A stretch of DNA of 64,000 nt from JAWPMT01 sp965242775 (lineage in GTDB: Bacteria; Bacteroidota; Bacteroidia; Cytophagales; Cyclobacteriaceae), in contig CBDETI010000028.1 of NCBI GenBank assembly GCA_965242775.1, positions 62,001 to 126,000 of the forward strand. The letters run 5' to 3'. Position 1 is the stretch's first letter; each line of letters starts with the position of its first letter. The translations under genes were made by a program, and so were the position numbers. Positions 54,874 through 63,110 of this stretch are shown in pieces. Below the pieces are notes generated by a model. The model searched no databases and was not told the DNA's origin. It worked only from the letters and a program-made list of their open reading frames with translations.

Positions 54874-56721
54874 CTAGATTGATGCTACAAAATCCGAGAA
54901 CACCTTCTTGTGAAGGTCCAGGTCCATATTGGCCGAAAGGGCCACACGGACAATGTAATCTTTGTCTCCTTCTTTGGTAGTTCCCTGGGTGGAGGTGGCA
55001 GGGATGGTCCAGTAGCAACCTTTCAACTGCCCGTAGCTCACACAGTATTTGCTCTCATGGGGGATTTCTCCAATCATCAAGTTGATCAGTTGCAAGTTCA
55101 AGTCCCGCTTATGAGCTTCTCTTTCCTCCTCCGTGTTCCCCCTGGTAGGGAGGTCCAGTGAAAAAAACGGAAGGTGTGAATCCCTGTTCAGCCAGGTTTT
55201 CCGAAACGAAGTTGAGCTTTGCCGCTGGCAACGTTTCCTTGATGAAGTTGACAAAAGCTCGGGTATTCTGGTAGGCACCTTCGATTCGCTCCAGCATTGA
55301 TGGGAGTTGCTCAGCCAGGATATTGTACTGGAAGTCGGTGGCCTCGTTATCACAAAGCCGCAGGTGTGTCTCTATTTTAGATAGCAAGGGCGCTGCTCTT
55401 TCATTGGCCACGCAGTAGCCGGCGGTGCAGCGTCCACCACTGGGGAAATTTAGAGCCACTTGCGAAGGACAGTGTTCGGACTGGTGCGAGCACGTCTCCC
55501 TCACCCAAAAAGTGAACATTCGGGCAAAAGGTCTGGTCGAGGATGAAAACAGGGTCGATAGCAGCTTCACCTGTTGATGTTTTGCCGCTCACGACTCAAG
55601 GCGTCTCTCAATTTTTCAAGATCCGGGACCTCCACCCGTGGGTTGGTGGGGATCTCTGCGATGATGTAGGGTACTGCGTCCTCAGCAGCTATCGCGTCCA
55701 AAATAGTGTCGATGCTACGGACCATGTCGTTACCTGCGTCCACCGGGAAGTCGACAATCTCGACCTGCTCCAAGGCCGCAGCTACTCGCCGGGCCTGGTC
55801 GTTGGTTCCGCCATAGCAATTGGGAGGCACAATAATCTTTATCGATTTTCCCTGGTGATTTTCACGGGCGTGGTGAACCAGTCCCATCAATATGGCATAC
55901 TGAACAGACAACCCGCTGGAAGCGACAAGCGGCGCCGCCTTCGTACCAGTAATCTCCTGGATAGTGCTTAAGACACTGCTTTTTATTGGCTTCGGTGTTA
56001 TAAGTTTGATTACGGGCTTTTTGCCCAACGATCAATTTCAAAGCTGTCTCACAATCTGTGGGAGTCATTGCTATGGTCTCTCGCCTCCGGACATGCTGAA
56101 TTTCGGAAATGTAACTGTCATTTTGTTTGCCATTTACCATCAAGACGCTTCCGGCCTGATCATGGGTATTGATGTAGCAATCGATGTTTGGCTGCAAGTC
56201 AGCGGTCGAAATTTCGTTAGCCTGAGACAGAAAAACCGTGGTGCCTTGAAAGTCTGTAATGCCGCTGGGCGTCCTGGACTTGTGTCAGCTCAAAATTATA
56301 TTCGTAGATGTTGTTAACTACTTCTACCTTAAAAGCGGAGGGGAGTTCTCCCGTGTAATAGATGTGCGTGGCTTTATTCTCGAGGGCGTTTTTTTCTGAG
56401 AATCGCGAGCATTGGTATCGTCTTTGAAGAAAAACTAATTACCTGATCCGGGGACAGTTGGTTGGTTTTGGCGATTGTCCATTCCAAAACGCATGACAGA
56501 GGATGACCCAATCGGATGTAGTCGAAAGCTGTGGGCAATCCTGCAAGCGCTTCCTGACTAGCGTTGTTGGTTTGAAACAAGGCTTCAAAGTGCTCCAAAA
56601 ACTGTGTTTTGGCAAGTGACTCCTGGTAAATGTCCAGCCGATGGGTGGTAAGTTGCAACCAGTCGATGGGCATGTTGTCCAGCACCTTCTCAATAAAATC
56701 TTGCACTCGTCTTTCTAGCAT
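54874..56721 (-). pseudogene. Decayed Cys/Met-metabolism PLP-dependent enzyme (cystathionine gamma-synthase-like)
   Basis: Six or more frames on the minus strand join in order into one ~610-residue protein. It starts MLERRVQDFIEKVLDNMPID at 56721, and later has IIVPPNCYGGTNDQARRVAAAL, IDPVFILDQTFCPN and the C-terminal YIVRVALSANMDLDLHKKVFSDFVASI. Breaks lie near 56389-56395 (T7), 56267, 56018-56022 (T5), about 55590, 55442-55445 (G4) and 55161-55167 (A7). The NCYGGTNDQ and LDQTFCPN blocks fit the Cys_Met PLP family. Since nearby genes are intact, genuine decay is more likely than random sequencing error, but four or more of the breaks sit in homopolymers. Confidence 0.75.
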
Positions 56722-56923
56722 AGTGGTAGCCTTACCTGTTGTGACCGCAAGTATATGTTATTGCCAGATTTACGCACCAATAGTTTGGATGTGTGGTAGG
56801 GGATTTGTCGGGTTGGGTCAATTTCAAGAATTGGATATCTCATTTAAGAATGGAGGCGAGAAAGAGTCCGAAGTTGAAAAAAAGCCTTTAGCTGATTCTT
56901 CTAAAACTCTTGGGTTCTCCTAA

Positions 56924-57040
56924 CTTTTCTCTTGATAGAAAAGTAGGCAAAAGATCAAGAACCAATCAAGCTCCCCGCACACAATTCCGGCGCACCCTCG
57001 CGATTGGTTCAGGCCTACCCTGTTCACTCCTGTCGGAGTG
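56924..57040 (+). repeat. Structured 117-bp repeat, copy A
   Basis: Three hairpins occur in order: CTTTTC/GAAAAG (56924-56929, 56938-56943), AACCAATC/GATTGGTT (56960-56967, 57002-57009) and CACTCC/GGAGTG (57025-57030, 57035-57040). The linker GGCAAAAGATCAAG (56946-56959) is nearly identical in copy B. The element lies in the 379 bp without a gene between the two pseudogenes. An apparent + strand frame across it is probably not coding. Copy B has the same three stems with compensatory changes. Confidence 0.7.
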
Positions 57041-57100
57041 GTTGGGGGATGAGTTAGCTCCTGGGTCTTGGTGGATTTACAACAAAAGAAGGTTATATAC

Positions 57101-57759
57101 TTAGCCTAGTAGTTCTTTAACTGTATTGTAGTTGTTGAGTTCGGAGGTATGCACCAAAATGCTAGTTTCCTTTAGTCCGGGTGGTACAATTCTTAGTGGT
57201 TCAGTGCCACGGGAGGCTACTAAAATTCTATATTCATTTTGGTATTGAAATATCTTTTCCTTGTGGAAAAGGGTCAGTTCTCCGTCATATATTTTTGAAT
57301 CGTAATATTCTACCACTCCGGCTTTGCATTGGAAATTTGCTTCAGTCACAGCTTTTTTTAGTATTTGAATGAACCTTTGAGTATCAAGAATTAAAATACA
57401 CTGTCTCCCAGCGCTCGAACTCTATCGCTTATGTGCTGCAACCGGTAGTCAGCATCGAATTTCTACATTAGGAATGAGCAAATGTTGAAGGGATATTGGT
57501 GGCTATGTTCTAAAAATTGTGCATCAAACGAAAAGAAGTCTTTTTGAGAGTCGATAGTTTTCCCATTTGGAAGGGTTATTTCCAAAGTCTTTATCTACTT
57601 GTTCATCAGGTTGCCTTCCCTTTTGTCAAGTCTTCCAGTATTGTCATTCTCTGGCCGTCGGAAATTTCCGAATGGTCTGAAATAGAGGTACTCGTTTTCG
57701 TACATATCAAAAGCATTCTCTGCAGACGCGATTTTTGCAAGGAAAAAACTCATACTCAT
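57101..57759 (-). pseudogene. Decayed conserved hypothetical (DUF2971-like), between inverted repeats
   Basis: ATG at 57759 starts MSMSFFLAKIASAENAFDMYENEYLYF. The frame contains RLDKREGN, an in-frame TAG at 57595-57597, TLPNGKTIDSQKDF, a second in-frame TAG at 57463-57465 and DYRLQHISDRVRALGDS. A frameshift at a T4 run then leads into LILDTQRFIQILKKA and the C-terminal CKAGVVEYYDSKIYDGEL, FQYQNEYRILVASRG and LLG-stop at 57101. This pattern (LYF, R.DK.EG, F.YQ.EYRI) is that of an uncharacterised family related in form to DUF2971. Two stops plus a frameshift make decay more likely than recoding. Confidence 0.7.
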
Positions 57760-57764
57760 AATTT

Positions 57765-57805
57765 GGCACAAAACGATTTAATACCTTGATCAGGAGCTTT
57801 GTGCC
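57765..57805. repeat. Inverted repeat between copy B and the pseudogene start
   Basis: GGCACAAA (57765-57772) and TTTGTGCC (57798-57805) form an 8-bp inverted repeat with a 25-bp spacer. The left part belongs to the 17-bp string GCACAAAACGATTTAAT (57766-57782) that recurs at 44884-44900. Confidence 0.4.
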
Positions 57806-57847
57806 TTATGGGCCCAGTGTAGGCTATGGTCAGGAGTTCACGACAAC

Positions 57848-57964
57848 CACTTCGATAGAAGTGAAGCGCGAGGGCTCGACAGAATCGCGAGGAGCGGCGG
57901 TCAAGGGAGGGGTAGCATGATTCTGTCTTGATCTTTTTGCCTCGTTTTTGCATCAAGGCAAAAA
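57848..57964 (-). repeat. Structured 117-bp repeat, copy B (inverted relative to copy A)
   Basis: Read on the minus strand, the order of hairpins is TTTTTGC/GCAAAAA (57945-57951, 57958-57964), ACAGAATC/GATTCTGT (57879-57886, 57919-57926) and CACTTC/GAAGTG (57848-57853, 57858-57863), with the linker GGCAAAAAGATCAAG (complement of 57927-57941). Each stem is preserved although its sequence differs from copy A. It lies in the 298 bp between the pseudogene start and the TetR gene. Confidence 0.7.
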
Positions 57965-58057
57965 TGAGGGAGAAATAGCCTCAGTATACTTTTGAAAATA
58001 CCCAACTAAGGAAATTAGCTATATTGATTAGATCGTAGAGATATCTTTCTTCCAAAC

Positions 58058-58072
58058 ATGACGAACGGTCAT
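58058..58072. promoter_or_regulatory. Operator-like palindrome at the TetR start
   Basis: ATGACGAACGGTCAT has 5-bp inverted arms (ATGAC/GTCAT) around GAACG. It resembles the ACGAACGGTC-type sites I associate with YxaF/AcrR-like TetR autoregulation. If the GTG at 58085 is the true start, this site sits 13-27 bp upstream of the gene. Confidence 0.5.
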
Positions 58073-58663
58073 TATAATTGTATTGTGAAAAGAAAAATAT
58101 ACCGGGAAGACATCATTGCGGCGGGGCGAGACCTTATGTTTTCGCGGGGGTACAATGATACAGGTATCAAAGACATCACGGATAAGATCGAGATACCTAA
58201 AGGTTCCTTTTACAATCATTTTGCCAGCAAGGAGGAGTTTGGGCTGGAGGTCGTAGCGGAGTACATGCGCAATGGATTGGAAGTGCACAAAAGGCATTTC
58301 CTGGACAAAAGCAAATCACCTAAGCAACGCATCATTGATTTTTATCAAGGCAACATCGAGTGGTACGCGGAAGCAGTCAACTTTAAACTTGGCTGTATCA
58401 TGAGTAACTTTTCGGCGGAGATGGCAGATGTCAACGACCAATTCCGTGAGTTACTGGACCGTGGTTTCAGGGAGCAGGAGAGCGTGATCATCGAGTGTGT
58501 TAGGGAAGGCCAGGAGCTAGGCGAAATAAGCAATAGCCTGGACCCTGAACTGTTGGGAAGCTCACTCATCAATGGCTGGCACGGGGCCCTGGTCCGCATG
58601 AAAGCTGCAGGCGATCTGAAGCCCCTTCAGGATTTTCAAAAATTCTTCGTGGACCGTCTGTGA
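58058..58663 (+). CDS. TetR family transcriptional regulator
   Basis: This 201-residue frame has the TetR HTH (KIYREDIIAAGRDLMFSRGYNDTGIKDITDKIEIPKGSFYNHFASKEEF) and an all-helical C-terminal ligand domain of the TetR_C_6/YxaF-like type (MSNFSAEMADVNDQFRELLDRGF). The ATG at 58058 lies inside an operator-like palindrome, so a GTG at 58085 (giving 192 residues, starting KRKIYRED) is an attractive alternative. Likely autorepressor; target beyond itself is unknown. Confidence 0.85.
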   Translation: MTNGHYNCIVKRKIYREDIIAAGRDLMFSRGYNDTGIKDITDKIEIPKGSFYNHFASKEEFGLEVVAEYMRNGLEVHKRHFLDKSKSPKQRIIDFYQGNIEWYAEAVNFKLGCIMSNFSAEMADVNDQFRELLDRGFREQESVIIECVREGQELGEISNSLDPELLGSSLINGWHGALVRMKAAGDLKPLQDFQKFFVDRL

Positions 58664-58730
58664 TGCTTATTTCCGCTGGAACAATACTCCGTTAGATCCT
58701 ATAGGGATCAATGGGTATGCGATTTGTCCT

Positions 58731-59522
58731 TTATTTTTTTGATAACCTCAACGTCACCAGGTAGGCACAGTGATCCGAAGCCAAAGTGTCTCGGATGACT
58801 TTCTTTTCCAGCACTTCCCAGCGATTAGCTGGAGCGTACATCACATAATCGATTTTCTCTGTGGGCTCGTGAGAAGGGTACGTCGGTTGAGGGTCTTGCT
58901 TATCGTAAGTAGCGTTCCACATCTTCTCCAGTGTATTGATTGCAGGGCTTCCCGGGGTAGCATTTAGGTCCCCGGCCAGGACGGTCGGATAGATGTTGCT
59001 TGCGAAGGCGGTATTCACATGTTGTGCCTGAATCAGCCTGCCCTGCGCTCCTTCATGAGAAAAATGGGTGCCTACGAAAGCCACGGTATCCCCCGAGGGG
59101 ATAATTGCTACTACCTCCAGTGCTGCTCGGGGTTCTTCCTGGTCAAGATAGGGAAGCGGTACATTCCTTGTTTGTACGAAGCTGTACTTTGACAGTATAC
59201 CCTCGCCATACTCTCCACCATCATAGGCCATTGCCTTGCCAAACAATGGGACCATTTTCGTTCGCCAGCCCAGTTCTGTCACCAGGTCGTACTTTCTAGA
59301 CCGATTCACCTTAAAATCTACTTCTTGCAGAGCGACGAAATCCGGATCTGCTTTTTTAATGACGTTGGCCAAAACATCCAGGTCGAAGTTTCCCTGCGTC
59401 GTGCTGCCATGAAGAATGTTAAACGACAGGACCTTGACGATCCGATCCTCTCCCTCGGTTTGGGCCGAAAGCATGGAAAAGTTGATTAATAGGAGCAGGG
59501 CCAGGAAGGCCTTCTGTTTCAT
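58731..59522 (-). CDS. Exported endonuclease/exonuclease/phosphatase-fold protein
   Basis: This 263-residue protein has a signal peptide (MKQKAFLALLLLINFSMLSAQ). EEP motifs are FNILHG, VALQEVDFKVN, GTHFSHEG, AGDLNATPGS and the C-terminal SDHCAYLV. All catalytic positions (Asn, Glu, His/Asp, Asp-His) are present. It could be a secreted nuclease, a sphingomyelinase-like phosphodiesterase or a phosphatase. Substrate unknown. Confidence 0.88.
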   Translation of the reverse strand: MKQKAFLALLLLINFSMLSAQTEGEDRIVKVLSFNILHGSTTQGNFDLDVLANVIKKADPDFVALQEVDFKVNRSRKYDLVTELGWRTKMVPLFGKAMAYDGGEYGEGILSKYSFVQTRNVPLPYLDQEEPRAALEVVAIIPSGDTVAFVGTHFSHEGAQGRLIQAQHVNTAFASNIYPTVLAGDLNATPGSPAINTLEKMWNATYDKQDPQPTYPSHEPTEKIDYVMYAPANRWEVLEKKVIRDTLASDHCAYLVTLRLSKK

Positions 59523-59563
59523 TTTTCACATTGCGGTTGGTTCTTTTCAAACTTAGCTATTAC

Positions 59564-59645
59564 CCACCCCTAAATCCCCTCCAAGGAGAAGACTTTTTTT
59601 CGCCTTTCGCTCAATACTTCTTTTCCCGGGAGAGGAAGGGGGTGG
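59564..59645. repeat. C-rich intergenic inverted repeat
   Basis: CCACCCC (59564-59570) and GGGGTGG (59639-59645) bound a low-complexity segment containing TAAATCCCCTCC and CCCGGGAGAGG. The wording (ACCCCTAAATCCCCTCC) is of the kind that I associate with common dispersed repeats in Bacteroidota intergenic DNA. Only one copy is in this window, between the convergent-side ends of two minus-strand genes. Confidence 0.5.
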
Positions 59646-59661
59646 ATATCAACGTCCCCAT

Positions 59662-62016
59662 TCACTCATCTCTCAGTGCCTGGATGGGGTTTGAGAAAAG
59701 TGCTTTGATAATTTGACTCCCACAGGTAATTAATGCCAATACAAGCATGAGGGCTATTGCTCCAGCAAAGAACCACCACTTCAATGCTATTCGATAGGCA
59801 AAGTCGCCAAGCCATTGGTCTGCCAGGAAGCCCGCTCCGACGATCCCAACAACGGATGCTATCGCGATGGGTAGGACGAAATCCTTGGATATGACGGTGG
59901 CAAGCGCACGCGTAGGTGCTCCTAATACCTTTCTAATCCCGAGTTCTTTGGATTTTTGTTCGGCTACAAAACTGGTCATTCCGTAGAGTCCTAAGCACGA
60001 AATAAAAATCGCCAGGATAGCAGCATACCTGGACAATAAGGTTACCTTCTTTTCTGTCATATATAGCTGCAGTTGATCCTGATCGTGGAAAGAATACGAA
60101 AAGGGAAATCCGGCGTTGAATCTTGAATATAGAGTTGAGAGTGATTGGATCGTTTGCGCTATGTCTTCTTCAGCGATCCTTAGCGCCAGTTTCATGGACC
60201 ATCCACTGTTGAGCAAAAAGAACGTTGGTTTGATAGGCTCATGCAATGATTGGAAATGGAAGTCGTCTGTCACCCCAATGATCTCATATTCGGTTTCACC
60301 CAGTGTGAACGCTTGCCCAATAGGATCTTGAACATTCATCAAGTCCCAGGTGGTTTTGTTGATTATTACTTTGGTCCGTTCGTTGCCAAACTTGCGAGAG
60401 AAACTTCTTCCATGCAGGAGCTCAATTTCCAGCAATTCAAGCATGTCGTACCCTACATATCCCCATTCAAACCAGACCTCTTGTCTTGGGTCTTTGCCTG
60501 GCCAGGTGATATTGGCGCTGGACTTCTGTCCTCCAAACAGCGCATGTGAGATTCCGGAGGCCTTGATTATGCCCGGCATTCTTCGGGCTTCTGCCAGAAA
60601 GGATTGCTGTGTTTCGCCACTCATGCCGGTTGTTGCCAGATTGACTATGTATTCATTGGTATAACCCAGCCGCTTGTTTTGAATAAATTGCATTTGCGCA
60701 TATACGACCAGCACACAAACTATCAGCATGAGCGATATGCCGAACTGGAATGTAACCAGACCTTTCCGGAGTATTTGGTCGGCACTTGAAGGTATGAATT
60801 GCCCACGCATCATGCCAAGTGGATCGAAACCGGAGAGGTAGAATGCAGGATAGCTTCCGGCGAGCAGTCCGGTGATGGTAATGATGCCAATGAAACTAAG
60901 GAGCCGTTGCCAGTTCAAGGTCACACCCAGGTTTTGTCCAAGGAGCTGCTCGAAAAAGGGGAAGAGTAACCACAGTAGTACTATAGATGCGATACCGGCT
61001 ACTACGCTGACTAAGACCGCTTCAGTCAGATATTGGTAGATCAGTGACCTTCTTACAGCCCCCATCACTTTCCTAGTACCAATTTCTCTCGTTCTTAAGG
61101 CGGCACGGGCCGTGGAAAGGTTCATGAAGTTGATGCAAGCAATGGCGAGGATAAGCACACCAATGGCAATGAATAAGCGCACCAGGACAATCCTTCCACC
61201 CGTGGGTTGGCCATTTTCGTAACGATTGTTCAGGTAGTAATCCGCATAGCCGATCAGGAATGCTGGTTGTAGGTCTACCTCCGGATAGTGCTCATGAAAG
61301 TACGAGGCAATTTTTTCGTTGACCGTCTCGACACGGGCGCCTTTTGCCAGTTTGATGAATGTGCGTCCGTTTCGGTTACCCCGCTCAATGCGTTCCTTGA
61401 ATCTCCTCTCAAAAATCTGGAAGGACAAGACATAGTCGAACTGGGCTGAGGATGTGGAGGGCGGGTCTTTATAAACTCCCGAGACAACCACCGGTTCCAA
61501 CAGACTGTACCACCTCCATACCATCTTTTCACCAACAACATTGGTACGGTTGAAGAGCTTGCGAGCCAAACTTTCAGACAAGACAATCGTGCCAGGACCT
61601 GTTAAGACGGATTCGGCGTTACCCTCAATCAACGGGTAGGAAAACAACTCAAAGAAGCCTGCTGTGGCAAATTCACCAACTGCCGGGAAAACTTCTTCCT
61701 CGATGGCTAATGTGGACTCCAGGCTTCCCCACGAGCTATTGACCATCAGGGCAATTTCAGGAATTGCTGCTTCGAGTTCTTTGGCAAATCTGGGGGAGGA
61801 GTTGAGTAATGTTTCGTTGCCCGCATTGCCGGATACCAGGCGATACAAACGGTCACCGTGGGTATGGAATTTATCCATTTGAAACTCATGATCGACCCAG
61901 ACATATATGAACATGACCGTCAGTAACCCAGCGAGTAAACCGAAAAAGTTAACGACGAAGGAGACCCTATGTCTCCTAAAGCTTCTCAATGAAACTTTGA
62001 GATTGTGGATGAGCAT
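59662..62016 (-). CDS. MacB/FtsX-type permease
   Basis: This 784-residue protein has an N-terminal transmembrane helix, a MacB periplasmic domain, three-helix FtsX block (IGTRKVMGAVRRSLIYQYL near 314), a second MacB domain and final FtsX block (LGIRKVLGAPTRALATVIS near 695). There is no permease-prefix domain, unlike the permease at 51823, and no PadR gene is adjacent. The ATPase partner must be encoded elsewhere. Two strong palindromes sit just upstream. Confidence 0.9.
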   Translation of the reverse strand: MLIHNLKVSLRSFRRHRVSFVVNFFGLLAGLLTVMFIYVWVDHEFQMDKFHTHGDRLYRLVSGNAGNETLLNSSPRFAKELEAAIPEIALMVNSSWGSLESTLAIEEEVFPAVGEFATAGFFELFSYPLIEGNAESVLTGPGTIVLSESLARKLFNRTNVVGEKMVWRWYSLLEPVVVSGVYKDPPSTSSAQFDYVLSFQIFERRFKERIERGNRNGRTFIKLAKGARVETVNEKIASYFHEHYPEVDLQPAFLIGYADYYLNNRYENGQPTGGRIVLVRLFIAIGVLILAIACINFMNLSTARAALRTREIGTRKVMGAVRRSLIYQYLTEAVLVSVVAGIASIVLLWLLFPFFEQLLGQNLGVTLNWQRLLSFIGIITITGLLAGSYPAFYLSGFDPLGMMRGQFIPSSADQILRKGLVTFQFGISLMLIVCVLVVYAQMQFIQNKRLGYTNEYIVNLATTGMSGETQQSFLAEARRMPGIIKASGISHALFGGQKSSANITWPGKDPRQEVWFEWGYVGYDMLELLEIELLHGRSFSRKFGNERTKVIINKTTWDLMNVQDPIGQAFTLGETEYEIIGVTDDFHFQSLHEPIKPTFFLLNSGWSMKLALRIAEEDIAQTIQSLSTLYSRFNAGFPFSYSFHDQDQLQLYMTEKKVTLLSRYAAILAIFISCLGLYGMTSFVAEQKSKELGIRKVLGAPTRALATVISKDFVLPIAIASVVGIVGAGFLADQWLGDFAYRIALKWWFFAGAIALMLVLALITCGSQIIKALFSNPIQALRDE

Positions 62017-62048
62017 TTGAGAAGTTGAGTTTTTGACCTTTGAATTGC

Positions 62049-62103
62049 AACTATATATATAGTTTATGAACTATACAAATAGTAGTTAAACTATTTGTAT
62101 AGT
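62049..62103. promoter_or_regulatory. Double palindrome operator upstream of the permease
   Basis: AACTATATATATAGTT (62049-62064) is a perfect 16-bp palindrome. ACTATACAAATAGT (62070-62083) and ACTATTTGTATAGT (62090-62103) form a perfect 14-bp inverted repeat around AGTTAA. Both lie 33-87 bp upstream of the permease ATG. They resemble operators of PadR-family repressors that control such permeases, but no regulator gene is adjacent. Confidence 0.6.
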
Positions 62104-62228
62104 AATTAAACTTTGTACATGCGCAGGACTGTGACTATCCAGTGGTTAAATACTTTTCAGTTGCTCTAAACCTCCCAAAAGACGGCACGGGTGAAAGATG
62201 ATAATAGCTTGCGACGGTCTTGTGGGAA

Positions 62229-62801
62229 CTACTCAGTACTTTTGTTTCTCTTGCTTTTTCCTTGAGCTATCTTGTCTTCTAACTCTTTTAATTTTCGTTC
62301 TGCTACTTCGATTTTCCCTTTTTCACGTGCATAGTCCGCAGCTGGTATTTGGCCAGTGCTTCTTTTTTCTTCCAGCTTCTGTCTTTTCTCTTTTATCTTC
62401 TGCTTGGCTTCATTCACGATTTGCTCCTTGTCTGAAATCGTTTTATCCAAATTTTTCCGCTTTTCCTCAGAGTTAAGCTTTGCTTGCTCGGCTCGTGCTT
62501 GTCCAAACGCTTTCCCTTTTAGGTCGCCCTTGTTTTTTCCGAAGGCATTGCCGTTAGATTCTTTTTTGGCATCTTCAGAGTCCTCGGTTTCACCGCGATT
62601 ATTCTTCTTCTCATCCGATTTTCCAGGAGGGTTTCCTTTTTTGCCGTTGTTCCCCCTTGCGGAATTACCTTTATCGTTTCTATCGTTGTTATTCTTGTTT
62701 TCCTTTTTATCCTTAGCCCGCTGAGAATTTCCCTGTGCAAGCACCTCGGAAAAACCTGACAAGCTTATACATAGAATACAAATTAGTATTGCTCGTTTCA
62801 T
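62229..62801 (-). CDS. Exported highly charged, low-complexity protein
   Basis: ATG at 62801 gives 190 residues with a signal peptide (MKRAILICILCISLSGFSEVLAQ). The middle (about 25-90) is rich in Asn, Lys, Gly and Asp (KENKNNNDRNDKGNSARGNNGKK), and the C-terminal third is a Lys/Glu-rich coiled coil (KIKEKRQKLEEKR...KIEVAERKLKELEDKI). Likely an envelope or matrix protein. No catalytic motif or family recognised. A lipoprotein gene precedes it in the same unit. Confidence 0.75.
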   Translation of the reverse strand: MKRAILICILCISLSGFSEVLAQGNSQRAKDKKENKNNNDRNDKGNSARGNNGKKGNPPGKSDEKKNNRGETEDSEDAKKESNGNAFGKNKGDLKGKAFGQARAEQAKLNSEEKRKNLDKTISDKEQIVNEAKQKIKEKRQKLEEKRSTGQIPAADYAREKGKIEVAERKLKELEDKIAQGKSKRNKSTE

Positions 62802-62805
62802 GTCC

Positions 62806-63012
62806 TTAGTTTTCAAGTTCCTGTAATGCGTTTTCCAGTTCCTTTGCGGACTGCTCTATTTCTTCTGTTAGACTTTCGGTAGCTGTGGCCTCTGCCTCCA
62901 GTGCTTCTACTGCCTCCTTTGAAAGGTTAGATGCAGGAGCGCTTTCATCCTTCTTTGACCCGCAACTTGACAGGATCAAGAATATTACTAAATAGGTGGT
63001 TGATTTTTTCAT
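62806..63012 (-). CDS. Small acidic coiled-coil lipoprotein
   Basis: ATG at 63012 gives 68 residues. The lipobox is LILSSC, followed by GSKKDESAPASN and an Ala/Glu-rich helix (EAVEALEAEATATESLTEEIEQSAKELENAL). It lies 4 bp upstream of the charged secreted protein and is probably in the same transcript. Function unknown. Confidence 0.7.
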   Translation of the reverse strand: MKKSTTYLVIFLILSSCGSKKDESAPASNLSKEAVEALEAEATATESLTEEIEQSAKELENALQELEN

Positions 63013-63110
63013 AGTACCAATATAATTGTTTCTTGGGAAAATAACGTTCCGCGTAACCGCTATGATTTGGATGAAATTCTCGTTCATTTGCGTAGGACGG
63101 TATTTCAAGC

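Noticed and set aside
56910..57104. Plus-strand ORF of 64 codons over copy A
   Set aside because: Its sequence coincides with the structured repeat; codon content follows hairpin arms, not a protein family.
57463..57597. Stop-codon recoding (two in-frame TAGs) in the DUF2971-like gene
   Set aside because: A frameshift also breaks the gene and no suppressor tRNA or recoding context is visible, so decay is simpler.
57517..57789. Plus-strand ORF of 90 codons
   Set aside because: It is the antisense shadow of the DUF2971-like pseudogene, whose minus-strand reading gives clear protein motifs.
58695..58709. GATCC-TATAG-GGATC hairpin after the TetR gene
   Set aside because: Only 5-bp arms and no T tract on the correct strand, so it is not a convincing terminator.
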